Source: Yeguia hominis
Lineage (GTDB): Bacteria; Bacillota; Clostridia; Oscillospirales; Acutalibacteraceae
Direction of reading: 5' to 3'
NCBI RefSeq assembly: GCF_014384705.1
Contig: NZ_JACRSN010000013.1
Span: 17,089-81,088 of the forward strand
DNA: 64,000 bases
Shown: positions 16,165 to 25,612 of the stretch, piece by piece
Layout of the letters: every line of letters begins with the position of its first letter
Numbering within the stretch: the first letter of the stretch is position 1
Position numbers and translations under genes: made by a program
The notes under the pieces: model-generated
Database searches by the model: none
Told to the model about the DNA's origin: nothing
What the model saw: only the letters and a program-made list of their open reading frames with translations

Positions 16165-18118
16165 ACGCGTCCTCCGGGAATTTTCCGCGATTTTTCGGTT
16201 TTCCTTGCGGAAACTCCGGGGAATGCTGTTCCTGTATGGATTCCTGCAGACGATCCTGCTTCCCCTTCTGCTTTTACTGAATATTGAGAGCACCCGCAAT
16301 CGTCCCCTTTCCCATACGGTGCCGAGTTCCGCATTTTATGATGCCCTGCGGGTACTGTTCGGCGTCACTGCCGTACCGCTCATGCTCATTTTCTCCGTCG
16401 TGTTTGTGCTGCAGCTTTTTCGCTATCTGCACGGAAAACGCAGCGTCGATTTCTTTCATGCCCTGCCGGTAGGCCGGACGCCGATGCTTCTGGGAAAATA
16501 CTGTGCAGGACTTTTTTCTCTGCTGGTACCGTTTCTCTGCAATGTCCTGCTGTGTACGCTGATCGGTATTCTGTACCGCGTGTTTAACTGCGCCATTCTG
16601 CTGTGGCTTCTTTCCGAAACCCTGTGGTTCCTTTTGATGACGATTTCCTGCTTTACCTTCGCCATGCTTATTGCGGTATGCAGCGGGACCACGATGGAAA
16701 TGATGCTCTCCGGGATTTTCATCAGCGTTTCCTGGCCGCTTGCGGTCCTTCTGCTTTTGGTTCTGGCAGAATGCCTGCTTCCCGGTTATGCGTCGAGCTA
16801 CAACATCGCAGCGATCATGGCGTTTTCCCCACCTGCTGCGGCATTCGTTCCGTTTGCCGCCTCTATGATCGGCGACAGTTATACCGGTATCGTCCCGGTT
16901 AGTTTTACCGTCTGGTGGATCGTTCTGCCGATTCTCATGCTGGTTGCCGCGATTGCTGTGTACCGGCGCAGAAAAAGTGAATCTGCCGAAAACACCATCT
17001 CCATGCCGGCCATTAAAATTTTCATCCGCATGATCACCACTTTTGCCGCCGGACTTGGATTCGGATTTCTTCTGTATATGTTCTTTTCCGACGAAAAAGC
17101 CTTTTTTATCGGCGTATTGGCCGGGTCTGTCGCCGCGCATGTCGTCGCCGAAGCACTTTACAGCCGCGGATTCAAAGGCATGCTGAAAAGCTTCCGCTGG
17201 TATGCTGTTCCGGCAGTCCTTCTGGTTCTTTTTTATTGTTCTCTGGCAACCGGATTTTTCGGATACGACACCAAAATTCCAAAAGCAGACGAGCTTGTCA
17301 GCACACAAATTGAACTTCCGCAGCTTTATCCCGTATCGACCGATGAAAACAGCGAGTCCTTCGTCTCCTATTCGTATCATCAAGGTGATTTCTGCGATGA
17401 AAACGGACGCATTCTCGCCTCTGTTCTCCCGACGGCAGAGGATTCGGACACCTTTGATAAAATTTTGGATCTGCATCAACTCGCCATTCAAAACATCCGC
17501 TCTACGCGGTATCCCTATCAGTTCCAGTTCCAAAACTCCAGCCTTTTTGGGTCCAACGAAACGGTAAAATTCCGGTATCGGCTGAAAAATGGATCCACAT
17601 TTTCCCGGACATTTTCTGTTCCCTGGAACGGAACGTTCTACGAGGAATTCTGCAAAAAAAGCCAGGCGCTTTCCGCCAGCGAAACCTTTTTGAAACAGTC
17701 CAACCTCGCCTATTATCTGGAACCTGCATTTATTGAGTCAATCGACCTCAGCGGAATCTGGTCCTCCCAAACGCTCAAACCCAACGACGCCGTAAAAGCG
17801 GAGCTTTTGAAGGCGCTGGTTGCGGACAGCGGCAAGTTTGGATATTACGTTTACGCGGAAGATTCGGAAACCGCCACCAAAACCGAAGGAATCCCGGAAA
17901 TTTCCGTTTCCCTGAACCTGAAATCTTCCTTTATTCCAAGCCAGGGCAGCGTGCTCTCCCATCTTCTCGGCGATCATTCCGGGCCTGTCGTTTATAAGGG
18001 GAGCGGCTCTAACTTTCCCATCAATCCCGCGTGCACACACACACTTGCATTTTTTGAAAAAGAAGGATGGGATCTCACCGCGCTGAACGAAGCGCCGGAA
18101 TACGGTCTGGACGAATAA
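16139..18118 (+). CDS. ABC-2-like permease with large C-terminal extracytoplasmic region
   Basis: A 659-residue protein. The first 400 residues hold about ten membrane helices; a cytoplasmic charged linker RRRKSESAE lies near residue 285. The last 260 residues are soluble and probably outside the cell, like the DUF6449-type tails of Firmicute YtrC/YtrD-like permeases. ATG at 16139 follows GGAGG within the end of the ATPase gene. It likely works with that ATPase in export or envelope stress defence; the substrate is unknown. Confidence 0.75.
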   Translation: MTLITSYRKRVLREFSAIFRFSLRKLRGMLFLYGFLQTILLPLLLLLNIESTRNRPLSHTVPSSAFYDALRVLFGVTAVPLMLIFSVVFVLQLFRYLHGKRSVDFFHALPVGRTPMLLGKYCAGLFSLLVPFLCNVLLCTLIGILYRVFNCAILLWLLSETLWFLLMTISCFTFAMLIAVCSGTTMEMMLSGIFISVSWPLAVLLLLVLAECLLPGYASSYNIAAIMAFSPPAAAFVPFAASMIGDSYTGIVPVSFTVWWIVLPILMLVAAIAVYRRRKSESAENTISMPAIKIFIRMITTFAAGLGFGFLLYMFFSDEKAFFIGVLAGSVAAHVVAEALYSRGFKGMLKSFRWYAVPAVLLVLFYCSLATGFFGYDTKIPKADELVSTQIELPQLYPVSTDENSESFVSYSYHQGDFCDENGRILASVLPTAEDSDTFDKILDLHQLAIQNIRSTRYPYQFQFQNSSLFGSNETVKFRYRLKNGSTFSRTFSVPWNGTFYEEFCKKSQALSASETFLKQSNLAYYLEPAFIESIDLSGIWSSQTLKPNDAVKAELLKALVADSGKFGYYVYAEDSETATKTEGIPEISVSLNLKSSFIPSQGSVLSHLLGDHSGPVVYKGSGSNFPINPACTHTLAFFEKEGWDLTALNEAPEYGLDE

Positions 18119-18255
18119 AAACGGCCTTTCCGCACATCTGCATTTTGGGCTGGAATCCGCGACCGCTTTTGTGTGCCCAACAGCCGGTAGAAATGCTCTG
18201 CGCCGGCCAGCTGTTTTGATCCTGACCGCTCTTTCAACAAAAACCAAAAAGCAGC

Positions 18256-18292
18256 AAAAAGGACGCTTCCGACCGGAAGCGTCCTTTTTTAT
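18256..18292. terminator. Bidirectional terminator between the ABC operon and the YnbB-like gene
   Basis: AAAAAGGACGCTTCCG pairs with CGGAAGCGTCCTTTTTT around a tiny loop, with A and T runs on both sides. It separates two converging transcripts. The rest of 18119-18300 holds nothing further that I can support. Confidence 0.9.
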
Positions 18293-18300
18293 GGTCTCAT

Positions 18301-19599
18301 TTAGGCAAATTGGGTCTCATCCAACTGCACGATGCCCGCTTCGCAGAGCTTTTGCAGTGACATCAGAATTCCCAGCTTTGCATGCTGCCAAGTCAGGCCG
18401 CCTTGAAAATAGACGGCGTACGGCGGACGGATCGGCCCGTCTGCGCTCAATTCAATCGACGACCCCTGGACAAAGGCGCCGGCCGCCATGATCACATCCG
18501 AATCATACCCCGGCATCGGCCAGGGCTCCGGCACCACATAGCTGTCCACCGGCGCTGCCGCCTGAATGCCTTTGCAAAACGCGATCACACCTTCCGGCGT
18601 TCCGAAGGTGATCGCCTGAATAATATCGTGCCGGGACTCCGAACCGTTCGGAATCACCGAAAATCCTAACTGTTCATAAAGATTCGCCGCAAACACTGCG
18701 CCCTTGAGCGCACTGGCCACAACGGTAGGCGCCAGGAACAGGCCCTGATAAAATGCCGGCATCAACCCGAGGTTTGCACCGACCTCCTGCCCGAGGCCCG
18801 GCGCGCTGAGCCGATAGGCGCACTGCTCCACACAGGCCTTTGTGCCGCAGATATAGCCGCCGATTGGCGCCAAACCGCCGCCCGGGTTTTTGATCAGCGA
18901 GCCAACAATCATATCTGCGCCGACATCTGAAGGCTCAATTGTCTCTACAAATTCCCCGTAGCAGTTATCCACCATGCAGATTACAGCGGGCTTTATCGAT
19001 TTGACAAAGGCAATCAGTTCCCCAATCTGCCGGACAGAATAGGTCGGACGCGTCTGGTAACCTTTGGAGCGCTGGATGGTGACCAGTTTTGTTTTTTCGT
19101 GAATCGCCTGCCGGATTCCTTCATAGTCAAAAGAATTGTCCGGCAGCAAATCGACCTGCCGGTAAGAAATCCCGTATTCCTTGAGGGATCCCACCGAATC
19201 GCGGATTCCGATCACTTCTTCCAGCGTATCATACGGCTTTCCTGCCGGAGAAAGCAGCTCGTCCCCGGGACGCAGATTGGCTGCCAGCGCAACTGCCAGC
19301 GCGTGTGTCCCGCACGTAATCTGCGGCCGCACCAGCGCCGCCTCTGTATGGAAGCAGGAAGCATAGACTTTTTCAAGGTTATCCCGGCCGGCGTCGTCGT
19401 AGCCGTAACCGGTTGTCGCCGCGAAATGTGTTGCGTTTACCCGGTTTTCCTGCATGGCGCCGATCACTTTCATCTGATTATATTCCGCAACCCGGTCAAT
19501 CTCCCGAAAGCGTTCCTGCAGTTTCTCCAAAACGTGCTCTCCGAATCGGTATACCGTCTTGTCAATTCCGAGTTTTCGGTACATGGTTTCCAGTTCCAT
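18301..19599 (-). CDS. PLP-dependent methionine gamma-lyase-like protein (YnbB/aluminium-resistance type)
   Basis: A 432-residue fold-type I PLP enzyme. The likely Schiff-base lysine is in VGSLIKNPGGGLAPIGGY; the upstream DNCYGEF carries the PLP-pyridine aspartate. The family is widespread in Firmicutes, annotated as aluminium resistance or cystathionine beta-lyase-like, and its true reaction is poorly known. It is monocistronic with its own consensus promoter, divergent from murE. Confidence 0.85.
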   Translation of the reverse strand: MELETMYRKLGIDKTVYRFGEHVLEKLQERFREIDRVAEYNQMKVIGAMQENRVNATHFAATTGYGYDDAGRDNLEKVYASCFHTEAALVRPQITCGTHALAVALAANLRPGDELLSPAGKPYDTLEEVIGIRDSVGSLKEYGISYRQVDLLPDNSFDYEGIRQAIHEKTKLVTIQRSKGYQTRPTYSVRQIGELIAFVKSIKPAVICMVDNCYGEFVETIEPSDVGADMIVGSLIKNPGGGLAPIGGYICGTKACVEQCAYRLSAPGLGQEVGANLGLMPAFYQGLFLAPTVVASALKGAVFAANLYEQLGFSVIPNGSESRHDIIQAITFGTPEGVIAFCKGIQAAAPVDSYVVPEPWPMPGYDSDVIMAAGAFVQGSSIELSADGPIRPPYAVYFQGGLTWQHAKLGILMSLQKLCEAGIVQLDETQFA

Positions 19600-19691
19600 A
19601 TCTGCTCCCCCATCGTGCTCTGTCCTGCATCATTTTCTGCTGGCCAAACCGGATTGGTTCCGGCTCCAGAACGTTCGTCAAGTTCCGAATT

Positions 19692-19720
19692 ATTATACAG
19701 TTTCTGTCGTTGTCTGTCAA
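19692..19720 (-). promoter_or_regulatory. Promoter of the YnbB-like gene
   Basis: On the minus strand TTGACA (19715-19720), 17 bases, TATAAT (19692-19697): a full consensus promoter about 90 bases upstream of the start codon. Confidence 0.85.
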
Positions 19721-19745
19721 TTTTCTGTCGTTCAACGCCTTTTAT

Positions 19746-19774
19746 TTGACAACCGGAAAAAGGTATTGTATCAT
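19746..19774 (+). promoter_or_regulatory. Promoter of murE-murF
   Basis: TTGACA (19746-19751), 17-base spacer, TATCAT (19769-19774), 54 bases before murE. It is back to back with the promoter of the YnbB-like gene, with only 25 bases between their -35 boxes. Confidence 0.8.
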
Positions 19775-19828
19775 CGAAGATAGCGTATCCTTTTTTGGAA
19801 GGATGATCTTTTTCTGGGAGGCCTTTTC

Positions 19829-21313
19829 ATGTTGCTTTCTGCACTTTTAACAGATCTTACTTATACCGGCGATTATCCGTCAGTCGAAATTTCCGACATC
19901 ATTATCGACTCCCGGCGCGTAAAACCGGGCTGTGCCTTTGTTTGCCTGCGGGGTTCTGCCGTAGACAGCCATCAATATGCCGCACAGGCCGCAAAAGACG
20001 GCGCCGCTGTCATTTTTGCGGAATATCCGGTAGAAGCAGATGCACCGGTGCTGCTGGTTCCGGATACCCGGCGTGCGCTGGCATTGCTTTCCGCTGCCTT
20101 TTTTGGCCATCCTGCCCGCAGACTGACCACAATCGGCATTACGGGCACAAAGGGAAAAACCACGACGTCCTATATGATCCGCTCCATTCTGGAAGCTGCC
20201 GGGCATAAAGTTGGCATGATCGGAACCATCGGCGTCGTAATTGACGGCAAAACCATCCCGATCAACAATACGACACCGGAATCCTACGATGTCCAGCGCT
20301 ATCTAAAAGAAATGGCGGACGCCGGGTGTGATTTCTGTGTCATGGAGGTTTCCTCCATCGGACTGAAAGGCCACCGTGTGGATGGCATGACCTTTGACGT
20401 CGGTCTGTTCACCAACTTCTCTCCCGACCATATCGGCGGCAGTGAACACCGCGACATGGAAGAGTACTTATATTGTAAGAGCTTATTGTTCCGTCAGTGC
20501 CGCACCGGCGTCGTAAATATTGACGACGAAAATTGCGAAGGCGTCCTTGCCGGACACACCTGCCAGGTCGAGACCTATGGTTTTTCCGAACGCGCACAGC
20601 TGCGCGCCGCGGATGACCACCTGATTTCAGAACCGGGTTATCTCGGCGCCGGCTTTACGGTTTCCGGCGCGCTTACCGGCACGCTGCGCGTCTGTATTCC
20701 CGGCACCTTCAGCGTCTATAACGCACTCGCCGCAGCAGCCGTCTGCCGCCTGTTCGACATCACGCTTTCTCAGATCCAGCAGGGCCTTGACACCGTCAAA
20801 GTCAAGGGACGCGTCGAACCGGTTCCGGTTCCCGGAAACTACACGCTTCTGATTGACTATGCGCACAACGCGGTCAGCATGGAAAACATTCTCGGGACTC
20901 TGAGTGAGTATCATCCCAAACATCTGATCTGCCTGTTCGGCGCAGGCGGAAACCGTCCGAAAATCCGGCGGTATGAGATGGGAGAAGTGTGCGGGCATAT
21001 GGCGGATCTCTCTGTCATCACGGCAGATAACTCCAGATTTGAAAATGTGATGGATATCATTGCGGATATTAAAACCGGTATGGCGAAAACGACCGGAAAA
21101 TATGTCGTGATCCCCGACCGGCGGGACGCCATCCGCTACTGCATCGAAAATGCACAGGACGGCGATATCATCGTTCTTGCCGGAAAAGGGCATGAGGATT
21201 ATCAGGAAATTGCAGGCGTCAAGCACCACTTTGACGAGCGGGAGGTCATCGCAGAAATTCTGCAGACGCACGGCACCCTTCCGCCTGTCCAGCCGGAGGA
21301 GGAATCGCTATGA
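19829..21313 (+). CDS. murE: MurE-type UDP-MurNAc-tripeptide synthetase
   Basis: A 494-residue Mur ligase that adds the third amino acid to the peptidoglycan precursor. The ATP site GITGTKGKTTTS, the region of the carbamylated lysine (MEVSSIGLKGHRVDG) and the C-terminal domain are present. The amino-acid-selecting motif, DNPR in diaminopimelate enzymes, reads Asp400-Asn-Ser-Arg403 here. The Arg that recognises diaminopimelate is kept, but Pro is replaced by Ser, so the substrate cannot be fixed from sequence alone. Start follows GGGAGG. It overlaps murF by ATGA. Confidence 0.9.
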   Translation: MLLSALLTDLTYTGDYPSVEISDIIIDSRRVKPGCAFVCLRGSAVDSHQYAAQAAKDGAAVIFAEYPVEADAPVLLVPDTRRALALLSAAFFGHPARRLTTIGITGTKGKTTTSYMIRSILEAAGHKVGMIGTIGVVIDGKTIPINNTTPESYDVQRYLKEMADAGCDFCVMEVSSIGLKGHRVDGMTFDVGLFTNFSPDHIGGSEHRDMEEYLYCKSLLFRQCRTGVVNIDDENCEGVLAGHTCQVETYGFSERAQLRAADDHLISEPGYLGAGFTVSGALTGTLRVCIPGTFSVYNALAAAAVCRLFDITLSQIQQGLDTVKVKGRVEPVPVPGNYTLLIDYAHNAVSMENILGTLSEYHPKHLICLFGAGGNRPKIRRYEMGEVCGHMADLSVITADNSRFENVMDIIADIKTGMAKTTGKYVVIPDRRDAIRYCIENAQDGDIIVLAGKGHEDYQEIAGVKHHFDEREVIAEILQTHGTLPPVQPEEESL

Positions 21314-22674
21314 ACTTAAGCGTACGGGAAATTCTCAACGCCTGCGGCGGCACGCTGCTGTGCGGCAATCCGGATGCGGAAGTAACCGGCGTAAAGGTTG
21401 ACAGCCGTGAAGTGATCCCCGGGGACCTCTTTGTTCCGATCAAAGGGGAACGGATTGATCCGCATCTCTATATTGATGCAGTTTTTGAAGCCGGCGCTGC
21501 CGCTTCGTTTACAGAAAATCCAAAAGAGCCCCTTCGCAGCGGTGCGCTGATCTATGTTGAACAGACGCTTCCTGCGCTGCAGAAACTTGCCGCCGCTTAC
21601 CGCGCGCAATTCTCGATTCCGCTTGTCGGCATTACAGGCAGCGTCGGAAAAACAACCACCAAAGAAATGGTTGCGCTGGCGCTCTCGGCCGGAAAGCGGG
21701 TCATGAGCACCAAAGGAAACCAAAACAGCCAAATCGGGCTTCCGCTGACGATGTTCCAGCTGGCACCCGAAGACGAAGCGGCGGTCATCGAGATGGGTAT
21801 GAGCGAATTCGGAGAGATGAGCCGCCTTGCCGCCGTTGCAGCGCCGACGCTTGCGGTTATGACCAACATCGGCCTTTCCCACATCGGGCAGTTACATACG
21901 CAGGAAAATATCCTGCACGAAAAGCTGCATATTACAGACGGATGGGGTCCCGGGAACATCCTGTTCCTCAACGGGGATGATCCCCTGCTTGCTCCGCTGC
22001 ACGGGCATTTGCCGTTCCAGACGGTGACCTACGGCACCGGCGAAACCTGTATCTGGCGCGCCTGCGGCATCGTGCCCTACGGAGATGGGCTTTCCTTCCA
22101 TATTCTTTATCCCGGCGGCATTGTCCATGTTGATCTTCCGGTTCCGGGAATGCATCATGTCCTTAACGCGGCAGCAGCGGTCGCCGTTGCCGCTGCATGC
22201 GGAATTTCCCCACAGGCAGCAGCCGCTGCGCTCAGTCGGTATACCCCGCCTGCCATGCGTCAGCAGATTCATCACGCCGGCGACATCACGATTATTGACG
22301 ACACGTATAACGCCAGCCCGGATTCTGTTCGCGGCGGGATCGATGTCCTCTGCGGGCTGAAAACACCCGGCAAGCGCATCGCACTGCTTGCCGACATGCG
22401 GGAATTAGGGGAACACTCCCGGGAGGCGCACGAAAGTGTCGGGGCTTATGCCGCACAGCGCGGTGTGGATCTCGTGATCACCATCGGAGAAGAGAGTCTG
22501 GCAACTGCCCAAGCGGCGCAGGCCGGCGGTATCTCGTGTCATTGCTGTAAAGAAAACACCGAGGCCGCAGAACTTCTTCTTTCTCTTCTTAAGCCCGGCG
22601 ACGCAGTATTGGTTAAAGGATCGCGCGGAATGCACACCGAAACGGTCGTGAAAACCCTGCTGCAAAAATTGTAA
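21310..22674 (+). CDS. murF: MurF, UDP-MurNAc-tripeptide--D-Ala-D-Ala ligase
   Basis: A 454-residue Mur ligase that adds D-Ala-D-Ala to complete the pentapeptide precursor. ATP-binding GITGSVGKTTTKEM, the conserved TKGNQNSQIGLP segment and DDTYNASPDS are all clear. It is translationally coupled to murE by a 4-base overlap; a terminator follows. The two form a compact cell-wall operon. Confidence 0.96.
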   Translation: MNLSVREILNACGGTLLCGNPDAEVTGVKVDSREVIPGDLFVPIKGERIDPHLYIDAVFEAGAAASFTENPKEPLRSGALIYVEQTLPALQKLAAAYRAQFSIPLVGITGSVGKTTTKEMVALALSAGKRVMSTKGNQNSQIGLPLTMFQLAPEDEAAVIEMGMSEFGEMSRLAAVAAPTLAVMTNIGLSHIGQLHTQENILHEKLHITDGWGPGNILFLNGDDPLLAPLHGHLPFQTVTYGTGETCIWRACGIVPYGDGLSFHILYPGGIVHVDLPVPGMHHVLNAAAAVAVAAACGISPQAAAAALSRYTPPAMRQQIHHAGDITIIDDTYNASPDSVRGGIDVLCGLKTPGKRIALLADMRELGEHSREAHESVGAYAAQRGVDLVITIGEESLATAQAAQAGGISCHCCKENTEAAELLLSLLKPGDAVLVKGSRGMHTETVVKTLLQKL

Positions 22675-22682
22675 TTGGAAAA

Positions 22683-22728
22683 GAAAGGCAGTTTTCCGTA
22701 CACACGATCGGCAAAGCTGCCTTTCCTT
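22683..22728 (+). terminator. Terminator of murE-murF
   Basis: GAAAGGCAG and CTGCCTTTC enclose a 25-base loop and are followed by CTTTATT. It begins 8 bases after the murF stop. Confidence 0.65.
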
Positions 22729-22802
22729 TATTGGTTTTGATAAAAAATTTGGTTTTTTGCAAAAGTTTTTTTGAAAAATACGGATTTTTTTCGTCTCAGG
22801 CC

Positions 22803-22831
22803 TTGCACTCTGAGACTTTCCGTGTTACAAT
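22803..22831 (+). promoter_or_regulatory. Promoter of the NlpC/P60 gene
   Basis: TTGCAC (22803-22808), 17-base spacer, TACAAT (22826-22831), about 95 bases before the start codon. A GTCTCAG/CTGAGAC inverted repeat (22793-22816) covers the -35 box. Confidence 0.6.
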
Positions 22832-22858
22832 AGTAACAGTTTTGTTACCATTGTAAAA
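22823..22858 (+). promoter_or_regulatory. Two tandem operator-like dyads over the NlpC/P60 promoter
   Basis: TGTTAC-AATA-GTAACA (22823-22838) overlaps the -10 box, and TGTTAC-CATT-GTAAAA (22843-22858) follows with the same phase exactly 20 bases, two helical turns, downstream. The arrangement suggests cooperative binding by a dimeric repressor; the protein is unknown. Confidence 0.5.
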
Positions 22859-22926
22859 AAATTGTAATTGACAAGGCAGTTTTACACGGCCTTTTATCAT
22901 TCCAAAAAACACGGAGGATCTACGTT

Positions 22927-24201
22927 TTGAAAAAGAATGCCAAACGATTTATCGTCATCATTTTAATTGCAGCAGTAATTGTCTCCTCTTCGCTGGTGTT
23001 TTCCGGCGGTGTCGGTGTCGATGCTGCGACTGCAACCGGTGTTGGGCTTTCTGAGCATTGCCTCAACGCCTATTATGAAGGTTGGTCTTATATCTACGGC
23101 GCCATGTCTTACGGAGCAGTTGACTGCTCGGGTTTGATTATGCTGTATAACGGTGTCGGCGGCATCCGGACAGATATGATGGCTGCCTCTCCGGAGACCG
23201 GATCCATCGGTTCCCTGCCCCGGATTCATGGTCTCGGACTTTATCAGCCCGGCCATGTCGGTGTCTATGTCGGCAGCGGAATGGCCGTTGACGCGCGGGA
23301 TGAATATTCCGGCGTGTGCTATGATTCAGTTTATAGCAAAAGCTGGACCAACTGGTTTAAAGTCGCTGGCGTGAGCTATCCGGACACCGGATTTGTTTCC
23401 TTTAACGGCAGCATGTTCTATTATGAAGATGGCCAGTATGTTGTGGATACCACCCGCACAGTGGACGGCGTGACCTATTCGTTTGGCTCTTCCGGTGCAG
23501 CAGTCAGCGCCTATGACAGCAACGGAAATTCGGTAGATATCGGTTCTTCGGCAGGAAATTCCATGGCTAACAATTCGATTGCAGCGCCGACGACTCCGGA
23601 TCCGGATCCGGAACCCTCTTATGACGAGCCTTCTTACGATGACGATTCCTCCAGCGATGCTGAGGCTGAAGCCGAAAAGGCTGCGCAGGAAGAAAAGAAG
23701 AAGCAGGAAGAAGAGAAGAAACGTCTGGAAGAAGAAAAGAAGAAGCAGGAAGAAGAAGAAAAACGCCTTCAGGAAGAAGCCGCTCAGCGCGAAGCCGATG
23801 AAAAGGAAGGCTCTGCCGCAGCGTTTTTGACCACAATGGCGCTCAATGATCCTTACAATCAGGTCGAGCCGGAAACGCAGGCTTTGGTGGCCAACGCAGA
23901 TACGCAGGATTTGAAATCGAATGATCAACCGGAAGTCACCCTTCCGAAAGAAGAAAGCACAACCACGGTTGTGGAACAGAGAGCCTTGATCGGCGAGGAA
24001 GCTTTGGTGCAGCAGCGCACTTCCGGCGCCACACAGGGCCATCCCCTCGCTTTTGTTTTCATTCTTTTCGCAACTGTTTTGAGTGCGTTCGGATTCTTCG
24101 TGGTTGAACGCCGTATTTGGAAAAATAAAAAACACAGCTATGCTTTTGTACGGGATTTGACTTCCCGAAAAGCGTCTTCCAATCGGAAAAATATGTTTTA
24201 A
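22927..24201 (+). CDS. Secreted NlpC/P60 endopeptidase with coiled coil and C-terminal membrane anchor
   Basis: A 424-residue peptidoglycan hydrolase candidate. Signal sequence 1-33, NlpC/P60 domain with Cys67 in AVDCSGLI and His110 in PGHVGVYVG, an acidic Pro/Asp linker, a strongly charged Glu/Lys coiled coil (about 247-297), and a C-terminal membrane helix (about 376-398) with a basic tail. The TTG start follows GGAGG by 9 bases. The catalytic domain is N-terminal, unlike most NlpC/P60 proteins, where it is C-terminal. It is monocistronic and its promoter bears paired dyads, so it is probably tightly controlled. Confidence 0.85.
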   Translation: MKKNAKRFIVIILIAAVIVSSSLVFSGGVGVDAATATGVGLSEHCLNAYYEGWSYIYGAMSYGAVDCSGLIMLYNGVGGIRTDMMAASPETGSIGSLPRIHGLGLYQPGHVGVYVGSGMAVDARDEYSGVCYDSVYSKSWTNWFKVAGVSYPDTGFVSFNGSMFYYEDGQYVVDTTRTVDGVTYSFGSSGAAVSAYDSNGNSVDIGSSAGNSMANNSIAAPTTPDPDPEPSYDEPSYDDDSSSDAEAEAEKAAQEEKKKQEEEKKRLEEEKKKQEEEEKRLQEEAAQREADEKEGSAAAFLTTMALNDPYNQVEPETQALVANADTQDLKSNDQPEVTLPKEESTTTVVEQRALIGEEALVQQRTSGATQGHPLAFVFILFATVLSAFGFFVVERRIWKNKKHSYAFVRDLTSRKASSNRKNMF

Positions 24202-24245
24202 TCTTTGACTGTAATCCTTCTGGGATTGGCAAGTGAAAACCTCCG

Positions 24246-24288
24246 AAAGGAACGTGGACATCCGCAGTGTCCACGTTCCTTTTTTCTT
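24246..24288 (+). terminator. Terminator of the NlpC/P60 gene
   Basis: AAAGGAACGTGGACA and TGTCCACGTTCCTTT form a 15-base perfect stem followed by a T run, 44 bases after the stop codon. From here to 24464 I see no gene; this is the left flank of the transposase remnant, and I could not define its inverted repeat. Confidence 0.92.
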
Positions 24289-24464
24289 TTTGCTGCAATT
24301 CAAAATGGCACGCAAGCGTTTTTTCAAAATGTGAAGCCACCCAAAGCCGACCGAATAAGGTAAGATAAGTTGCGCAAATTGAAAAGAGGATAAAAGAAGA
24401 CATAGTTTGCAGACTCTGGTAGAATGAAGTCACAACACAAACATTCAAAAGGAGACAGCAAACG

Positions 24465-25612
24465 ATGTCCGAGAAAATTGTATAGCTAAATGAGGAAGTA
24501 ATCAAGGGGCAGATCAAAGAATTAGTCCGCAGCAGCGCGGAAGAAACCCTGAACGAGCTGCTGGAAAAGGAGGCGGAGTCTCTGACGCAGGCGGCCCGCT
24601 GCGAGCGCAGCGAGGCTCGTCAGGGCTATCGCAGCGGCCACTATGACCGGAACCTCACCACGACCTCTGGCGATGTCACGCTCCATATGCCGCGGCGCAA
24701 GGGCGTGTCCTTCGAGACGGCCATCATCGAGCGGTATCGCCGCCGGGAGAGCAGCGTGGAGGAGGCTCTCATCGAGATGTACCCGGCAGGCGTTTCCGTA
24801 CGCCGTGTGGAGGACATCACGGAGGCTCTGTGGGGCAGTAAGGTCTCGCCTGCCACCGTCAGCGAGCTGAACAAGAAAGCCTACGTCCACATTGAAGACT
24901 GGCGGAACCGGTCACTGCAGGGCGGACGGTATGCGTATGTCTACGTGGACGGCATCTACCTGCGCCGCAACTCGGGCGGAGAATACGAAAATGCTGCCAT
25001 TCCGGCGGCAATTGCCGTGAATGAGGACGGGTTTCGTGAGGTTCTGGGCGCTGCCCCGAGGGGATGAAAGAGGACAAGGCCAGCTGGGTCAGCTTCTTGC
25101 AGCGGCTGCGCGGGCGGGGTCTAGACGGCGTGAAGCTCATCGTCGGCGACAAGTGCATGGGGATGCTGGAGGCCGTGGGCGAAGTGTTTCCGGAGGCCAA
25201 ATACCAGCGCTGCATCGTGCATTTCTACCGCAATGTTTTCTCCGTTGTGCCAAAATCAAAGGTCAAAATTGCAGCGAAAATACTCAAGGCGATCCACGCG
25301 CAGGAGAGCAAGAAAGCCTCCCGCGAGAAGGCAAGAGCTGTCGTTGCCAAGTTAAAAACAATGAAGCTGAAGGAGGCTGCCAAGAAGGTCGAGGACGGCA
25401 TTGAGGAACCGCTGACCTACTGTGATTTTCCCAGCGAGCACTGGACGCGTATCCGCACCAACAATGTGATCGAACGGCTGAACCGTGAGATCCGCCGCAG
25501 GACGTGTGTGGTGGGAACGTTCCCCGATGGGAACTCTGCGCTGATGCTGGTCTGTGCAAGGCTGCGTCATGTGGCGGGAACGCAGCGGGGCAACAAGAAG
25601 TACATGAATATT
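24465..25612 (+). pseudogene. IS256-family transposase, disrupted
   Basis: The translation matches an IS256-type DDE transposase: YRSGHYDRNLTTTSGDVTLH near the start, VDGIYL with the first catalytic Asp, SDxH-like IVGDKCMG, and RTNNVIERLNREIRRRT near the end. The ATG at 24465 has AGGAGA upstream. An in-frame TAG stands at codon 7 (24483-24485). At about 25055 the frame shifts at GCTGCCCCGAGG, where two extra bases separate GAA from EGMKEDKAS. The 3' end has no proper stop: the frame runs on into the antisense of a lipoprotein gene. At least two lesions make it inactive. GC content is higher than in its flanks. Confidence 0.85.

Noticed and set aside
16274..17533. A 419-codon minus-strand frame opposite the ABC permease gene
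   Set aside because: Low-complexity shadow of a hydrophobic membrane protein gene; no start signals and no family.
22823..22838. A GlnR/TnrA nitrogen-control site
   Set aside because: The TGTTAC-N4-GTAACA dyad is one base shorter than the TGTNA-N7-TNACA consensus.
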